Assembly: GCA_963719275.1 (NCBI GenBank)
Contig: CAVRBT010000009.1
Location: forward strand, 1 to 64,000
DNA: 64,000 bases
Source of the DNA: AC-32 sp963719275
GTDB lineage: Bacteria; Actinomycetota; Thermoleophilia; Gaiellales; Gaiellaceae
Direction of reading: 5' to 3'
Position 1 is the first letter of the stretch. Each line of letters opens with the position of its first letter. Made by a program: the position numbers and the translations under genes. Under the pieces are notes generated by a model. The model was not told the DNA's origin, did not search any database, and saw only the letters and a list, made by a program, of their open reading frames with translations. Of this stretch, positions 19,682 through 33,475 are shown one piece after another.

Positions 19682-19715
19682 CACCGCGAAAAATGCTGTC
19701 GCACTTTCCGCGGCC

Positions 19716-21080
19716 CTAGCTTGTCGCGTCGCTTCGCTCGCGAGACCCGAAGACTGGAGGTTCGTCGGTCTCGGGGAGCGCCGCGAGCGGCGAGGCTGCG
19801 CGGCCGACGCCCTCGTAGGTGAACCCGGCCGAGCGCGCCTGCTCGGGGTCGAGCAGGTTGCGGCCGTCGACGATCAACGGCCGCCGCATCGCGCTCCGCA
19901 CCTCCGCGGACGCAAGCCCCCGCAGCTCGTCCCACTCTGTGACGATCACGGCCGCGTCGGCGTCGGTCACCGCCTCGAGCACGCCGTCGCAGAAGTGCAC
20001 TCCCTGCAGAAGCGAGCTCGCGTCCGCGACCGGGTCCCACGCACGCACCTCCGCGCCCTCGGCGAGGAGCCGCGAGGCGAGCACGAGCGACGGCGCCTCG
20101 CGCATGTCGTCCGTGTTCGGCTTGAAGGCGAGCCCGAGTAGCGCGACCGTCTTGCCGCGCAGCCGGCCGACGTGCTTCTGCAGCTTCCCGATCACGCGGC
20201 GCTTCTGCAGCTCGTTCACCTCGATGACCGCGTTCAGGAGCTGGAAGTGGTAGCCCGAGTTTGACGCGAGCTGCTTGAGTGCTACCCCATCCTTCGGGAA
20301 GCACGAGCCGCCCCAGCCGATTCCGGCGCGCAAGAAGTGCGATCCGAGCCGATGGTCGAGCCCAACCCCTTCGGCGACCTTCACGACGTCGGCGCCGGTG
20401 GCCTCGCAGACGTTGGCGATCTCGTTGATGAAGCTGATCCGCGTCATCAGGAACGCGTTGGCCGCGAGCTTGATCATCTCCGCGGAGGCGACGTCGGCCC
20501 GGACGACTGTGGTCTCGAGCGGGTCATAGAGCGCACTCACCATCGTGGCGTCCGCCTCCGTGAACGCCCCGACGACGACCCTGTCCGGCTGCAGGAAGTC
20601 GTGGACGGCACTACCCTCCGCCAGGAACTCAGGGTTCGCGACGTAGCCGACGTGTGCGAGCCCGCGTGAGTCGAGGGCCGCCCGCACCTTCTCCCCCGTC
20701 CCGACGGGCACGGTGCTCTTCATCACCAGAATCCCCCGCTCCTCCAGCTCTGGCAGCTGATCCACCACCGTCCAGACCGCCGAGAGGTCGGCATCGCCGG
20801 AGTAAGTCGGCGGGGTACCGACGCAGACGAACATGATCGGCGCCGAGACCACGTCGTCGATCTCGAGCGTGAAGGTGAGCCGATCGCGGTTGCGCTCGAG
20901 CAGCTCGTCCAGACCAGGCTCGTGCAACGGCACGCGACCCGCCTGCAGTGCCGCGATGCGCTCCGGGAGCACGTCACGGACGACCACGTCGTGGCCGAGC
21001 TCCGCAAAGCACGCGCCCGTGACGAGGCCGACCCAACCCGCCCCGAAGACCCCGATCCTCGGCTTTACCGCACTGGTCAC
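19716..21080 (-). CDS. ugd: UDP-glucose 6-dehydrogenase
   Basis: A 454-residue enzyme that makes UDP-glucuronate. The NAD-binding loop is RIGVFGAGWVGLVTGACFAELGHDV, ANPEFLAEGSAVHDFLQPDRVVVG follows, and the catalytic cysteine sits in GIGWGGSCFPKD. The C-terminal UDP-binding domain starts with GKTVALLGLAFKPNTDDMREAPS. I chose GTG 21080 (VTSAVKPRIG), which lies 10 bases after the LCP gene; an ATG at 21122 would overlap that gene by 32 bases. The C-terminus is about 20 residues longer than usual and Pro/Ser rich. Confidence 0.93.
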   Translation of the reverse strand: MTSAVKPRIGVFGAGWVGLVTGACFAELGHDVVVRDVLPERIAALQAGRVPLHEPGLDELLERNRDRLTFTLEIDDVVSAPIMFVCVGTPPTYSGDADLSAVWTVVDQLPELEERGILVMKSTVPVGTGEKVRAALDSRGLAHVGYVANPEFLAEGSAVHDFLQPDRVVVGAFTEADATMVSALYDPLETTVVRADVASAEMIKLAANAFLMTRISFINEIANVCEATGADVVKVAEGVGLDHRLGSHFLRAGIGWGGSCFPKDGVALKQLASNSGYHFQLLNAVIEVNELQKRRVIGKLQKHVGRLRGKTVALLGLAFKPNTDDMREAPSLVLASRLLAEGAEVRAWDPVADASSLLQGVHFCDGVLEAVTDADAAVIVTEWDELRGLASAEVRSAMRRPLIVDGRNLLDPEQARSAGFTYEGVGRAASPLAALPETDEPPVFGSRERSDATS

Positions 21081-21090
21081 TTCTCGGAGC

Positions 21091-23046
21091 CTACCGCGGA
21101 AGCGGCCGAAGTCCACGTGCAATCGCCAGCATCGTCTCGTTCGAAAGCGAGTTCAGTAGCGTGTTCACGACCCAGTAGGTCGCGCCGCGGTCGCGCAGCA
21201 CGACCATGTGCAGGTTCGAGCCGCTGTAGTAGAGGTCGAACGCACGGCCGTTGATTCGCTGAGTGATGCTCTTGTCGGAGAGCGCGGGCGCATCGGCCCA
21301 CTGCGTCTCCTGCATGCCCCAGTACTCGTTCGAGCCCGTCCTGAACGTGAGCCGCAGCGCGGGCTTGCCGTCGAGCGGGTAGATCCGCAGCGGGGTCTCG
21401 CCGTAGCCGTTGTCGAGCGACGAGCTGCGCTCCAGGAACGTCGGGTACTGGAGCGTGAACGGCAGCCGCTTGCGCACTCCGAAGAGCTCGGAGCGGGTCT
21501 CGGCCGGATCGCGCCGCACGTACGCCGGCTGCCGCGTCGGAGCCTGCGGGATGACGATCGGCGCGAGGCGGCCGTGGAAGGTCGAGCCGACGATCACCGC
21601 GAGCAGCGCGCTGTTCGAGAGCGGCCTGATCGCCTTCGGCATCGGCTCGACGTCCGCGCTGCCGACGAGGCGCGCGACCTGCGCGGCCGCGATCTTGCCG
21701 TTTGCCGCCCGCGCGGGGTCGTAGTAGACCTTCGAGTGGAAGTAGTTCCAGTTCGGCGCGTTCGCCGGCTGGTTCCCCGGCGGGAGCACCGTGGTATAGC
21801 CCTTCTGCGCCAGCAGGTAGCTCGCGTTCGAGGCCGAGCCCGCAACGCCGTTCCCGTTCAGGACCGTCAGCGTCACCTGCTTCGGCGGGATCGTCCGCTT
21901 GCGCTTGCGGATCTTTCGGCCGAGCGCGACCTCGGTCGCGGTGGTGGAGGCGCCGACGTCCGGGTTCATGAACTGCTGCACGGCCTGGTCGATCGAGCTC
22001 TGCGACGCCGAGAGCTCGTTGTAGCCGGTGACGTTCTGGATCTTCGTCTGGAAGACGTGGCCGTGCGGCAGGCCCCAGGCGAAGGTCGCGTACTTGTAGA
22101 TGTCGCTCAGGGTCAGCTCGCGACCGCCGCGCGCGACCTCGACGTACTGGTGATGCGTGATCTCGTTCACCAGGCCGGGAATGCTCGTCGGCCCGAGCGA
22201 GTGCGAGACCTGCTGCCGCATCGCCGAGACGAACAGCTGCTGGCGAGCCAGGCGGATGAGGTCGGTGTCGGTGTGGCGGAAGCGGACGAAGTCGAGCGCC
22301 TTCTTGCCCGTCAGGTGCTGGTAGCCGGGCTGGAGGTCGATGTTGGCGAAGTTGGTCGCGGCCGAGCCGGTGTTCTTGTTGTAGTAGCGCCGGTCGATGT
22401 CGACCCAGACGCCGCCGAGCTTGTTCACGACGCCGATGAACCCGAGGAAGTTGACGCTGATCAGGTAGTTGATCGGCAGGTTCGTCAGGTGCCGCACGGT
22501 CTCGAGCGAGCCCGTAAGGCCGCAGGTGGCGTAGGCGCTGTTGATGCGGCCGGAGCCATACGGGACGGCTGCGCCGCCGTTCTTGCCGGCGCAGTAGATC
22601 GGCACGACGAGGTCGCGCGGGAACGAAAGGAGCGAGATCGTCTTCGTCACCGGGTCGGCCCGGATCAGCATCATCGTGTCGGAGCGCGAGGGCGCGTCCC
22701 CGTCGCCCGCGCGGTGGTCGTAGCCGATCACCATCGCGATCGCGGCGCCCTTCGGGTCGTCGAGGCGGGCCTGCGCGGCCTTCGCCTGGGCCGTGTGCGG
22801 CCGCAGTGCGGCGGCGCTCTCGTGGATCCACAGGTAGAAGCCGCCGACGAGCCCGCACACCAGCACGAGCAGCGTGATTGCGAGCCACGCGAAGAACCGT
22901 CCGACCTGCGCGGCGAGCGACCGCTGCGCAGGCGGCGGCTGCCGGTAGAGCGAGACCGGCGACAGTGCACCTGGCGGGAAGGCCGCGTGCCCATTCCCGT
23001 TGACCCCGGCGCCCTGGCCGATTCCTTTCTTCAGCGTCGTCCGCAT
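21091..23046 (-). CDS. LytR-CpsA-Psr (LCP) family cell-wall glycopolymer ligase with LytR_C domain
   Basis: A 651-residue membrane protein. A cytoplasmic Pro-rich N-terminus (about 1-45) leads to one membrane segment (WLAITLLVLVCGLVGGFYLW). The LCP domain carries the conserved residues DTMMLIRADPVTKTISLLSFPRD, PINYLISVNFLGFIGVVNKLGGV and ALDFVRFRHTDTDLIRLARQQ. LCP enzymes transfer lipid-linked polymers to peptidoglycan. A LytR_C domain follows (VTLTVLNGNGVAGSASNASYLL), then about 200 extra residues of unknown fold at the C-terminus. It stands with ugd and sugar nucleotidyltransferases. Start ATG 23046. Confidence 0.92.
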   Translation of the reverse strand: MRTTLKKGIGQGAGVNGNGHAAFPPGALSPVSLYRQPPPAQRSLAAQVGRFFAWLAITLLVLVCGLVGGFYLWIHESAAALRPHTAQAKAAQARLDDPKGAAIAMVIGYDHRAGDGDAPSRSDTMMLIRADPVTKTISLLSFPRDLVVPIYCAGKNGGAAVPYGSGRINSAYATCGLTGSLETVRHLTNLPINYLISVNFLGFIGVVNKLGGVWVDIDRRYYNKNTGSAATNFANIDLQPGYQHLTGKKALDFVRFRHTDTDLIRLARQQLFVSAMRQQVSHSLGPTSIPGLVNEITHHQYVEVARGGRELTLSDIYKYATFAWGLPHGHVFQTKIQNVTGYNELSASQSSIDQAVQQFMNPDVGASTTATEVALGRKIRKRKRTIPPKQVTLTVLNGNGVAGSASNASYLLAQKGYTTVLPPGNQPANAPNWNYFHSKVYYDPARAANGKIAAAQVARLVGSADVEPMPKAIRPLSNSALLAVIVGSTFHGRLAPIVIPQAPTRQPAYVRRDPAETRSELFGVRKRLPFTLQYPTFLERSSSLDNGYGETPLRIYPLDGKPALRLTFRTGSNEYWGMQETQWADAPALSDKSITQRINGRAFDLYYSGSNLHMVVLRDRGATYWVVNTLLNSLSNETMLAIARGLRPLPR

Positions 23047-23184
23047 CGAAAAATGGACGCCTCGACGGCGCCCGCAGGAGGGAGAATAGCCAACCCTTCG
23101 GCGCTTACACGCCTGCCACCGTTCGTGCGCTCAACTACTTCGCCGCGGCCGGCAGGACTTCCTCGTTCTCCCGACGCGAATGCC

Positions 23185-26817
<3,633 letters not shown>

Positions 26818-26871
26818 ACCGTTCGGCTCCCTGTCCAAGGCCTCGAGAGCCGGTTGCGTGGGGGCTCTTTA

Positions 26872-26918
26872 GGCGTTTGGTAACCCGGTCGCCAAGCTGC
26901 CTTCAAAGCTTTCCGGGT
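26872..26918 (-). promoter_or_regulatory. possible pseudoknotted 5' leader of metH
   Basis: In the minus-strand leader ACCCGG (26918-26913) pairs with CCGGGT (26888-26883) and encloses AAGCT/AGCTT. GGCG inside the outer stem (26893-26890) can also pair with CGCC downstream (26875-26872), giving an H-type pseudoknot about 35-55 bases before the start codon. It matches no riboswitch class I can recall (not the cobalamin box, SAM-I, SAM-II or SAH consensus). Function is inference only. Confidence 0.3.
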
Positions 26919-26957
26919 CTGCTGAGCGTAGCACCCGTGACTCGCTTCGCACGCGTG

Positions 26958-27383
26958 TCAGGCTCGGCCGGCGACCTCGAGCTGGTTCTCGGCGTGTCGG
27001 ATCCGCTGCTCGAGCTGCCAGCGGTCGGCCTCGGAGTCGCCGCTCTCCACGCGCTCTAGCTCGGCGCGGGCAGCCTCGAGTTGCTCCTGCGCGCGGGCCG
27101 CGTCGATGTTGCGCGCCTCGACCGCGTCGTCGACGAGCGCGAGGGCGCGGTCCTGCTCGACCTTGAAGAACCCGGGACCGGTAGCGAACTCGACGATGTC
27201 CTCGGAGTCGCGGTCGCGGTAGATCCGGGTCGAGCCCGCCTTCAGCATCGCCACGAGCGGCGCATGCCGGGCGAGGACACCGATCTCTCCGGCGTCGCCG
27301 GGGACGACCAGCATCTCAACCTCGCCCTCGAAGGCCGCCCCCTCGGGCGTGACGAGGGAGAGCTCGAACGTCTTGCCGGCCAC
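26958..27383 (-). CDS. atpC: ATP synthase F1 epsilon subunit
   Basis: 141 residues. The beta-sandwich domain (FELSLVTPEGAAFEGEVEMLVVPGDAGEIGVLARHAPLVAMLK) is followed by the C-terminal helical hairpin (ARAQEQLEAARAELERVESGD) that can inhibit the enzyme. It lies 40 bases after atpD, so the two form a beta-epsilon unit detached from the rest of the atp operon. Confidence 0.95.
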   Translation of the reverse strand: MAGKTFELSLVTPEGAAFEGEVEMLVVPGDAGEIGVLARHAPLVAMLKAGSTRIYRDRDSEDIVEFATGPGFFKVEQDRALALVDDAVEARNIDAARAQEQLEAARAELERVESGDSEADRWQLEQRIRHAENQLEVAGRA

Positions 27384-27423
27384 TAGTGCGCCTTCCGGTG
27401 ATGCTGCATTGCTGGGAGGGGCA

Positions 27424-28920
27424 CTAAGCCGGGACGGGCTCGGCCTCTTCGGCCTCGGCCTCGGGCGCCTCGGGCTCTTCCTCGGCCTCGCCCTCGTCGC
27501 CGCGCGCCTTCGCGACGGCCTCCTCGATCGTGCCGACCATGTAGAAGGCCTGCTCGGGAAGCTCGTCGTGCTTGCCGTCGAGGATCTCGGCGAAGCCGGC
27601 GATCGTGTCCTCGAGCTTCACGAACTTGCCCGGCTGGCCCGTGAACGCCTCGGCGACGAACATCGGCTGCGAGAGGAAGCGCTCGATCTTGCGCGCCCGC
27701 TGCACGATCAGCCGGTCCTCGTCGGAGAGCTCGTCGATGCCGAGGATGGCGATGATGTCCTGCAGGTCCTTGTAGCGCTGCAGCACCTCCTGCACGCGCG
27801 TCGTGGTCTCGTAGTGCTCCGGCGAGACGACGTCCCGCGCCAACGCGCGCGACGACGAGTCGAGCGGGTCGATCGCAGGGTAGATCCCCTTCTCCGAGAT
27901 CGGCCGCGAGAGCGTGATGAACGCGTCGAGGTGCGCGAAGGTGTTCGCCGGCGCCGGGTCGGTGAGGTCGTCGGCAGGAACGTAGATCGCCTGCACCGAC
28001 GTGACCGAGCCCTGGCGCGTCGAGGTAATGCGCTCCTGCAGCTGACCCATCTCGGTCGCGAGCGTCGGCTGGTAGCCGACCGCGCTCGGCATTCGGCCGA
28101 GCAGTGCCGAGACCTCCGAGCCCGCCTGCACGAAGCGGAAGATGTTGTCGATAAAGAGCAGCACGTCCGCGCCCTCGTCGCGGAAGTACTCGGCCATCGT
28201 GAGGGCCGTCAGCGCCACCCGCAGGCGTGCCCCCGGCGGCTCGTTCATCTGCCCGAAGACGAGAGCCGTGTCCGGCAGCACCCCCGACTCGGTCATCTCG
28301 ATCCAGAGGTCGTTGCCCTCGCGCGTCCGCTCGCCGACGCCGGCGAACACCGAGTTGCCCTGGTGCTCGCGCGCGACGTTGCGGATCAGTTCCTGGATGA
28401 GCACGGTCTTGCCGAGGCCGGCGCCGCCGAAGAGGCCGACCTTGCCGCCGCGCACGAACGGCGCGACGAGGTCGATCACCTTGATGCCGGTCTCGAAGAT
28501 CTCCATCGTCGGCTTCAGCGCGTCGAACGACGGCGGGTCGCGGTGGATCGGCCAGCGCTCCGTGCCAGCTTCGATCTCCTCGCCGTGGTCGATCGTCTCA
28601 CCCAGCACGTTGAACAAGCGCCCGAGCGTCTGCCTGCCCACTGGCACGGTGATCGGCGCGCCGGTGTCGATCACGTCGACCCCGCGCGGAATGCCGTCGG
28701 TCGCGTCCATTGCGACCGCGCGGACCCGGTCGTCGCCGAGGTGCTGCTGCACCTCCGCGATCACCTCGAGCGCAGGCTGATCGTCGCGCGCCGGGCGCTC
28801 GATCCGCAAGGCGGTGTAGATCTCGGGCAGCCGCTCGGCGAAGACGGCGTCGATGACGACACCCTTGATCTCGACGATCTTGCCGACGTTCTGATTCTGG
28901 CCGCTGTTCTGGTCAGGCAT
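27424..28920 (-). CDS. atpD: ATP synthase F1 beta subunit
   Basis: The 498-residue catalytic subunit. Walker A GGAGLGKT is at residues 165-172, the catalytic region VFAGVGERTREGNDL and the family signature PAIDPLDSSSRAL are present, and the C-terminus carries an acidic extension (EGEAEEEPEAPEAEAEEAEP). AGGAGACGC precedes ATG 28920. The 234-bp gap upstream (28921-29154) holds no gene and probably contains its own promoter, because the gene next upstream is an anti-sigma-like protein rather than atpG. Confidence 0.98.
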   Translation of the reverse strand: MPDQNSGQNQNVGKIVEIKGVVIDAVFAERLPEIYTALRIERPARDDQPALEVIAEVQQHLGDDRVRAVAMDATDGIPRGVDVIDTGAPITVPVGRQTLGRLFNVLGETIDHGEEIEAGTERWPIHRDPPSFDALKPTMEIFETGIKVIDLVAPFVRGGKVGLFGGAGLGKTVLIQELIRNVAREHQGNSVFAGVGERTREGNDLWIEMTESGVLPDTALVFGQMNEPPGARLRVALTALTMAEYFRDEGADVLLFIDNIFRFVQAGSEVSALLGRMPSAVGYQPTLATEMGQLQERITSTRQGSVTSVQAIYVPADDLTDPAPANTFAHLDAFITLSRPISEKGIYPAIDPLDSSSRALARDVVSPEHYETTTRVQEVLQRYKDLQDIIAILGIDELSDEDRLIVQRARKIERFLSQPMFVAEAFTGQPGKFVKLEDTIAGFAEILDGKHDELPEQAFYMVGTIEEAVAKARGDEGEAEEEPEAPEAEAEEAEPVPA

Positions 28921-29154
28921 GCGTCTCCTGGAGAGGCGGTTCGGGTGATGTGCCCAGGCCGCGGCGAGACCACCTGCCCGGGACCCGGAGTCTAGCGAAG
29001 CGCCGCCGCTCCCGATCCGGCTTGGGAAACGCCTTTCCGTCCTCTGTCATCGCGGCCACCCGGGCCTCGTGATCGAGGCTTCAGACGTACGACGTTACGA
29101 GCGAAGGGAACACCGGACGAACAGTAGCCGCCCGGGCGTGCGGTGTAACGGGGG

Positions 29155-29631
29155 CTACCGGTCCTGGAGAACCGGCCCGCCGCGCAGCGAGCGAGTCGCG
29201 GCCTGGACGCGTATCTGCTGGAACGCGTTCAGGTGCTCGAGAGCCGCGGAGGTGCGCAGGTTCATCGTCTCGAGCCCGGCCAGCTCGGCGGTCACCGCGG
29301 GAGTCCGGTCGTGGCTCGTTCCGACGGAACGGACGGCGGAGGTGGCGAGGATGCTGCCGAGGCCGACGAACGCGACTGCCATCGCGGCGGCGGCGGGGGC
29401 GAGCCGCAGCCGAAGCCGCCGGCGCATGCGGCCGATCACGATCGGCTGGTCGAGCTGCTCGAGGGGTGCCGCGCGCAGCGCGTGCGTCAGGCCGTTCGTG
29501 TCCGTGCGGAACTCACGGCACGGCGGGCAGTGCGCGAGATGCGCGCGCAGCAGCACGCGCTCGAAGGTCGACAACTCGCCGTCGAGCTCGATCGACGTCC
29601 ACTGTCGGGCGCGCTCACAATCGCCGTTCAT
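29155..29631 (-). CDS. putative zinc-finger anti-sigma factor, membrane anchored
   Basis: A protein of about 158 residues. The N-terminus is an anti-sigma zinc-finger (zf-HC2) with C5ERARQWTSIELDGELS and HLAHCPPCREF (His-x3-Cys-x2-Cys). One membrane segment follows (LAPAAAAMAVAFVGLGSILATSAV), then a short extracellular tail. Such proteins hold an ECF sigma factor until released by proteolysis. No ECF sigma gene is adjacent, so the partner is unknown. ATG 29631 is chosen; an in-frame GTG lies 9 bases upstream. It sits between the opp operon and atpD. Confidence 0.8.
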   Translation of the reverse strand: MNGDCERARQWTSIELDGELSTFERVLLRAHLAHCPPCREFRTDTNGLTHALRAAPLEQLDQPIVIGRMRRRLRLRLAPAAAAMAVAFVGLGSILATSAVRSVGTSHDRTPAVTAELAGLETMNLRTSAALEHLNAFQQIRVQAATRSLRGGPVLQDR

Positions 29632-29678
29632 CGGTCGCACATTAGCTTCGACGGCGGCTACGTGAGGAAGTTAGACCC

Positions 29679-30056
29679 TCAAATCAGGGAGTGCCGGCTG
29701 TCGACGAGCACCCCGATCACGACCAGGATGAAGCCGAGGGCGATGAAGAGGCCCGAGTGGCCGATCGTCTCGTGCTGCTCCTCAGGGGTCGCCCACCGCA
29801 GCCTCCGGCCGCCGAGCACCCCGAACCCCGGGATCGCGGGGCCGCCGGCCGCCTCCTCCGATTTCACGCGCGCAGGCCCGCGGTTGCCCACGAAGAAGCC
29901 CGAGACCATCAGGAAGCAGCCGACGCCGTAGAACCCCAGCGAGATCGAGCGCTCGAGGGACGCTCCCACCAGCAGCCCGAGCAGGGTCGAGCCGACCAGT
30001 GTCACCGCCGAGCAGAGGAGGACGAGGAGGACGAAACGGCGGAGCGCCGCGAGCAT
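29679..30056 (-). CDS. small membrane protein of unknown function
   Basis: 125 residues with three hydrophobic segments (LLVLLCSAVTLVGSTLLGLLVG, FYGVGCFLMVSGFFVG and LFIALGFILVVIGVLV) and a polar loop between the second and third. I do not recognise a family. It starts 6 bases after oppF and is likely co-transcribed with the opp operon. Confidence 0.65.
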   Translation of the reverse strand: MLAALRRFVLLVLLCSAVTLVGSTLLGLLVGASLERSISLGFYGVGCFLMVSGFFVGNRGPARVKSEEAAGGPAIPGFGVLGGRRLRWATPEEQHETIGHSGLFIALGFILVVIGVLVDSRHSLI

Positions 30057-30062
30057 GTGCGC

Positions 30063-31169
30063 CTAGGCCGGAAGCTGCTCTGGCTGCTCGGACTCGGGCA
30101 GCTGCGTCGTGCGAGCTCCGGCGCGGCGCATCTCATCCGCAGTCATCGGCCAGTGCTCGAGCGCGTAGTGGCACGCGGCGACATGGCCGTTGCCGAACGA
30201 GTAGAGCGGCGGGTCCTCGACGTCGCAGTGCCCCTCGACGAAGCGCGGGCAGCGCGGGTGGAAGTGACAGCCGCTCGGCGGGTTCACCGGGCTCGGGACG
30301 TCGCCCTCGAGCACGATCGCCTCGCGCTGGCGGCCGATGTCCGGATTCGCGATCGGCACGGCCGAGAGCAGCGCACCTGTGTACGGGTGCTTCGGCTCGC
30401 GGTACAGCATGTCGCGCGAGGCGACCTCCGCGATCTTGCCGAGGTACATCACCATCACGCGGTCCGAGATGTGGCGGACGACGTTGAGGTCGTGCGCGAT
30501 GAAGACGTAGGTCAGGCCGAAGTCGTCCTGCAGGTCCTTGAGCAGGTTGAGGATCTGTGCCTGCACCGAGACGTCCAGCGCCGAGACGGGCTCGTCGCAG
30601 ACGATCAGCTTGGGGTTCACGGCGAGGGCGCGGGCGACGCCGATGCGCTGGCGCTGTCCGCCCGAGAACTCGTGTGGGAACCGGTTGTAGTGCTCGGGGT
30701 TGAGGCCGACGACCTCGAGCAGCTCCTGCACGCGGCGCTTGATCTCGGCATCCGTGCCGAGGCCGTGCACCACCAGCGGCTCGCCGATGATGAAGCCGAC
30801 CCGCTTCCGCGGGTTCAGCGAGGCGTACGGGTCCTGGAAGATCATCGTCATCTCGCGGCGGACCGGGCGCATCGCCGGGCGCGAAAGATTCGTGATGTCG
30901 CGGCCCTCGAAGAGGATCCGGCCCTCGGTCGTGTCGAGCAGCCGCACGATGCAGCGCGCGAGCGTCGATTTGCCGCAGCCCGACTCGCCGACGATGCCGA
31001 GCGTCTCGCCGGGCTTGATGCTGAACGTGACGCCGTCGACCGCCTTCACCGAGGCGATCTCCTTCTGGAAGATGATTCCGCGCGTGATCGGGAAGTACTT
31101 GCGGACGCCGTCGACGACTAGCAGCTCGTCGCCCTTCGGCTGCATCTCGGGGATCGCCGCGGCCTCCAT
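30063..31169 (-). CDS. oppF: oligopeptide/dipeptide ABC transporter ATP-binding protein (OppF-like)
   Basis: A 368-residue ATPase. Walker A is GESGCGKST, the signature FSGGQRQRIGVARA and Walker B LIVCDEPVSALD. The C-terminal oligopeptide-transporter extension has the cysteine cluster CHFHPRCP...CDVEDPP...AACHY expected for an OppD/F iron-sulfur or metal site. An N-terminal KYFPITRGIIFQK is typical of OppF. The ribosome-binding site GGAGAGG lies in the last arm of the inverted repeat that fills the gap to oppD. Confidence 0.93.
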   Translation of the reverse strand: MEAAAIPEMQPKGDELLVVDGVRKYFPITRGIIFQKEIASVKAVDGVTFSIKPGETLGIVGESGCGKSTLARCIVRLLDTTEGRILFEGRDITNLSRPAMRPVRREMTMIFQDPYASLNPRKRVGFIIGEPLVVHGLGTDAEIKRRVQELLEVVGLNPEHYNRFPHEFSGGQRQRIGVARALAVNPKLIVCDEPVSALDVSVQAQILNLLKDLQDDFGLTYVFIAHDLNVVRHISDRVMVMYLGKIAEVASRDMLYREPKHPYTGALLSAVPIANPDIGRQREAIVLEGDVPSPVNPPSGCHFHPRCPRFVEGHCDVEDPPLYSFGNGHVAACHYALEHWPMTADEMRRAGARTTQLPESEQPEQLPA

Positions 31170-31332
31170 TAGTGCCTCTCCAGGTAATGCTGTCTAGCCT
31201 CTGGGTCGCGAGCACCAAGCCAGGGGCCGCACTCGTCCTCGGCCAAGGCTGGTTGCCTTGGCGAGGGCGAGGGTGGTTCCTGGCGCCGCGTGATCGCGGG
31301 CCAGAGGCGGGCGTGTATTGCCTGGCGAGGCA

Positions 31333-31336
<4 letters not shown>
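31170..31336 (-). repeat. long imperfect inverted repeat filling the oppD-oppF gap
   Basis: Two arms of about 80 bases (31170-31248 and 31255-31336) are reverse complements at roughly three quarters of positions, with a short loop near 31249-31254. On the plus strand the outer blocks are AGTGCCTCtCCAGGtAAT against ATTgCCTGGcGAGGCACT, then GCCTCTGG/CCAGAGGC, CGCGA/TCGCG and CCAAGG/CCTTGG. The right arm contains the oppD stop codon and the left arm ends at the oppF start codon. In the opp mRNA the pairing covers the oppF ribosome-binding site GGAGAGG. Confidence 0.8.
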
Positions 31337-32355
<1,019 letters not shown>

Positions 32356-32364
32356 GGGTGCTGT

Positions 32365-33342
32365 TTAGGTTAGCCGGATCCGCGGGTCGATCCACGCGTA
32401 CAACAGGTCGACGATCAAGTTGAAAACGATGATCGCGAGCGTGGCGAACACGATTACCCCTTGCACGATGGCGAGGTCCTGGTTGGAGATGCCGATGATC
32501 GCGGTCTGCCCGAGGCCTGGAAGGTTGTAGACGGACTCGGTGAAGATCGCGCCGCCGAGCGCGATTCCGAGGTCCATCCCCAGCATCGTGACCACGGGCA
32601 GGAGCGCGTTGCGGAGGACGTGCGAGAACAGCACCTGCCGCTCCGGCGCGCCCTTTGCCCGAGCGGTGCGCACGAAGTCCTCGTTCAGGGTCTCCATCAC
32701 GTTGGCCCGGATCATTCGGACGTAGAGGGCCGCGAACAAGATCGCGAAGGTCGTCCACGGCAGAATCAAGTGGTAGAACCACTGCCACGGCCCACCGGGT
32801 AGGCCGGAGTCGGACTCCGCGCCGAAGAAGTTCGCGTAGCCGGCAATCGGCGTCCACCCCAGCCTCACGCCGAAGACGTACTCGAAGATCAGTCCGATCC
32901 AGACCGGGTGCGCGGAGACCCCGATCAAGACGAACACCATCGCAAATCGGTCGATCAGCGAGCGCGGTTTCAGGGCCGAAAAGATGCCGACCGAGAGCCC
33001 GATGATCATCCAGAGAACGGCGCCCCCGAAGACGAGCGACGCGGTCACGGGAGCGGCCTCCTTGATCCGCGCGTTGACGCTCTGGCTCGTCGCGAACGAC
33101 TCACCGAGATCCTGGTGGACGACGAGCTGCTTGAGGAAGCGGTAGTACTGGACGGGCATCGGCTTGTCCAGGCCGAGCTTCGCGGTGGCGCGCACGAGGC
33201 ACTCGCGCTTCGCCTGCTCGCCGCCGCAGACGGCGCGGGCCGGGTTGTTCGGCCCCACGTAGAAGATCACGAACGTGATGAACGTGATCACGATGAAGAG
33301 CAGGCACGCCCAGAGGATTCGTCTGATCAGGTATCGGAACAC
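32365..33342 (-). CDS. oppB: oligopeptide ABC transporter permease (OppB-like)
   Basis: A 325-residue inner-membrane permease with an N-terminal segment LIRRILWACLLFIVITFITFVIF, a periplasmic domain and five further segments. The binding-protein-dependent transport signature is GAPERQVLFSHVLRNALLPVVTM (EAA loop). Start GTG 33342 follows a good AGGGAGAG site. A C-G-G-E-Q-A-K-R-E-C pair in the first loop is unusual. Confidence 0.92.
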   Translation of the reverse strand: MFRYLIRRILWACLLFIVITFITFVIFYVGPNNPARAVCGGEQAKRECLVRATAKLGLDKPMPVQYYRFLKQLVVHQDLGESFATSQSVNARIKEAAPVTASLVFGGAVLWMIIGLSVGIFSALKPRSLIDRFAMVFVLIGVSAHPVWIGLIFEYVFGVRLGWTPIAGYANFFGAESDSGLPGGPWQWFYHLILPWTTFAILFAALYVRMIRANVMETLNEDFVRTARAKGAPERQVLFSHVLRNALLPVVTMLGMDLGIALGGAIFTESVYNLPGLGQTAIIGISNQDLAIVQGVIVFATLAIIVFNLIVDLLYAWIDPRIRLT

Positions 33343-33416
33343 GTGCTCTCCCTGGAAATCTCGCTCTTGGCCTTCGCGGGTCCTGCGCTCAGGTGGATCC
33401 TAACGGTGAAAGAGAT

Positions 33417-33446
33417 GTGAGGCGCCGGACGGTGCCGGCGCCTCAC
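33417..33446 (-). terminator. 12-bp perfect hairpin between oppA and oppB
   Basis: GTGAGGCGCCGG and CCGGCGCCTCAC pair perfectly around a 6-base loop, 29 bases after the oppA stop. The following bases (ATCTCTTTC) are only mildly U-rich. Such intercistronic stems after a binding-protein gene usually stabilise its mRNA or partly terminate so that more binding protein than permease is made. Confidence 0.6.
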
Positions 33447-33475
33447 GTTGTCCTACTTGCCCTTCGAACCTCCCC

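Noticed and set aside
26839..26957. Known cobalamin, SAM or SAH riboswitch upstream of metH
   Set aside because: None of the conserved boxes of these classes can be found; only generic pairings are visible.
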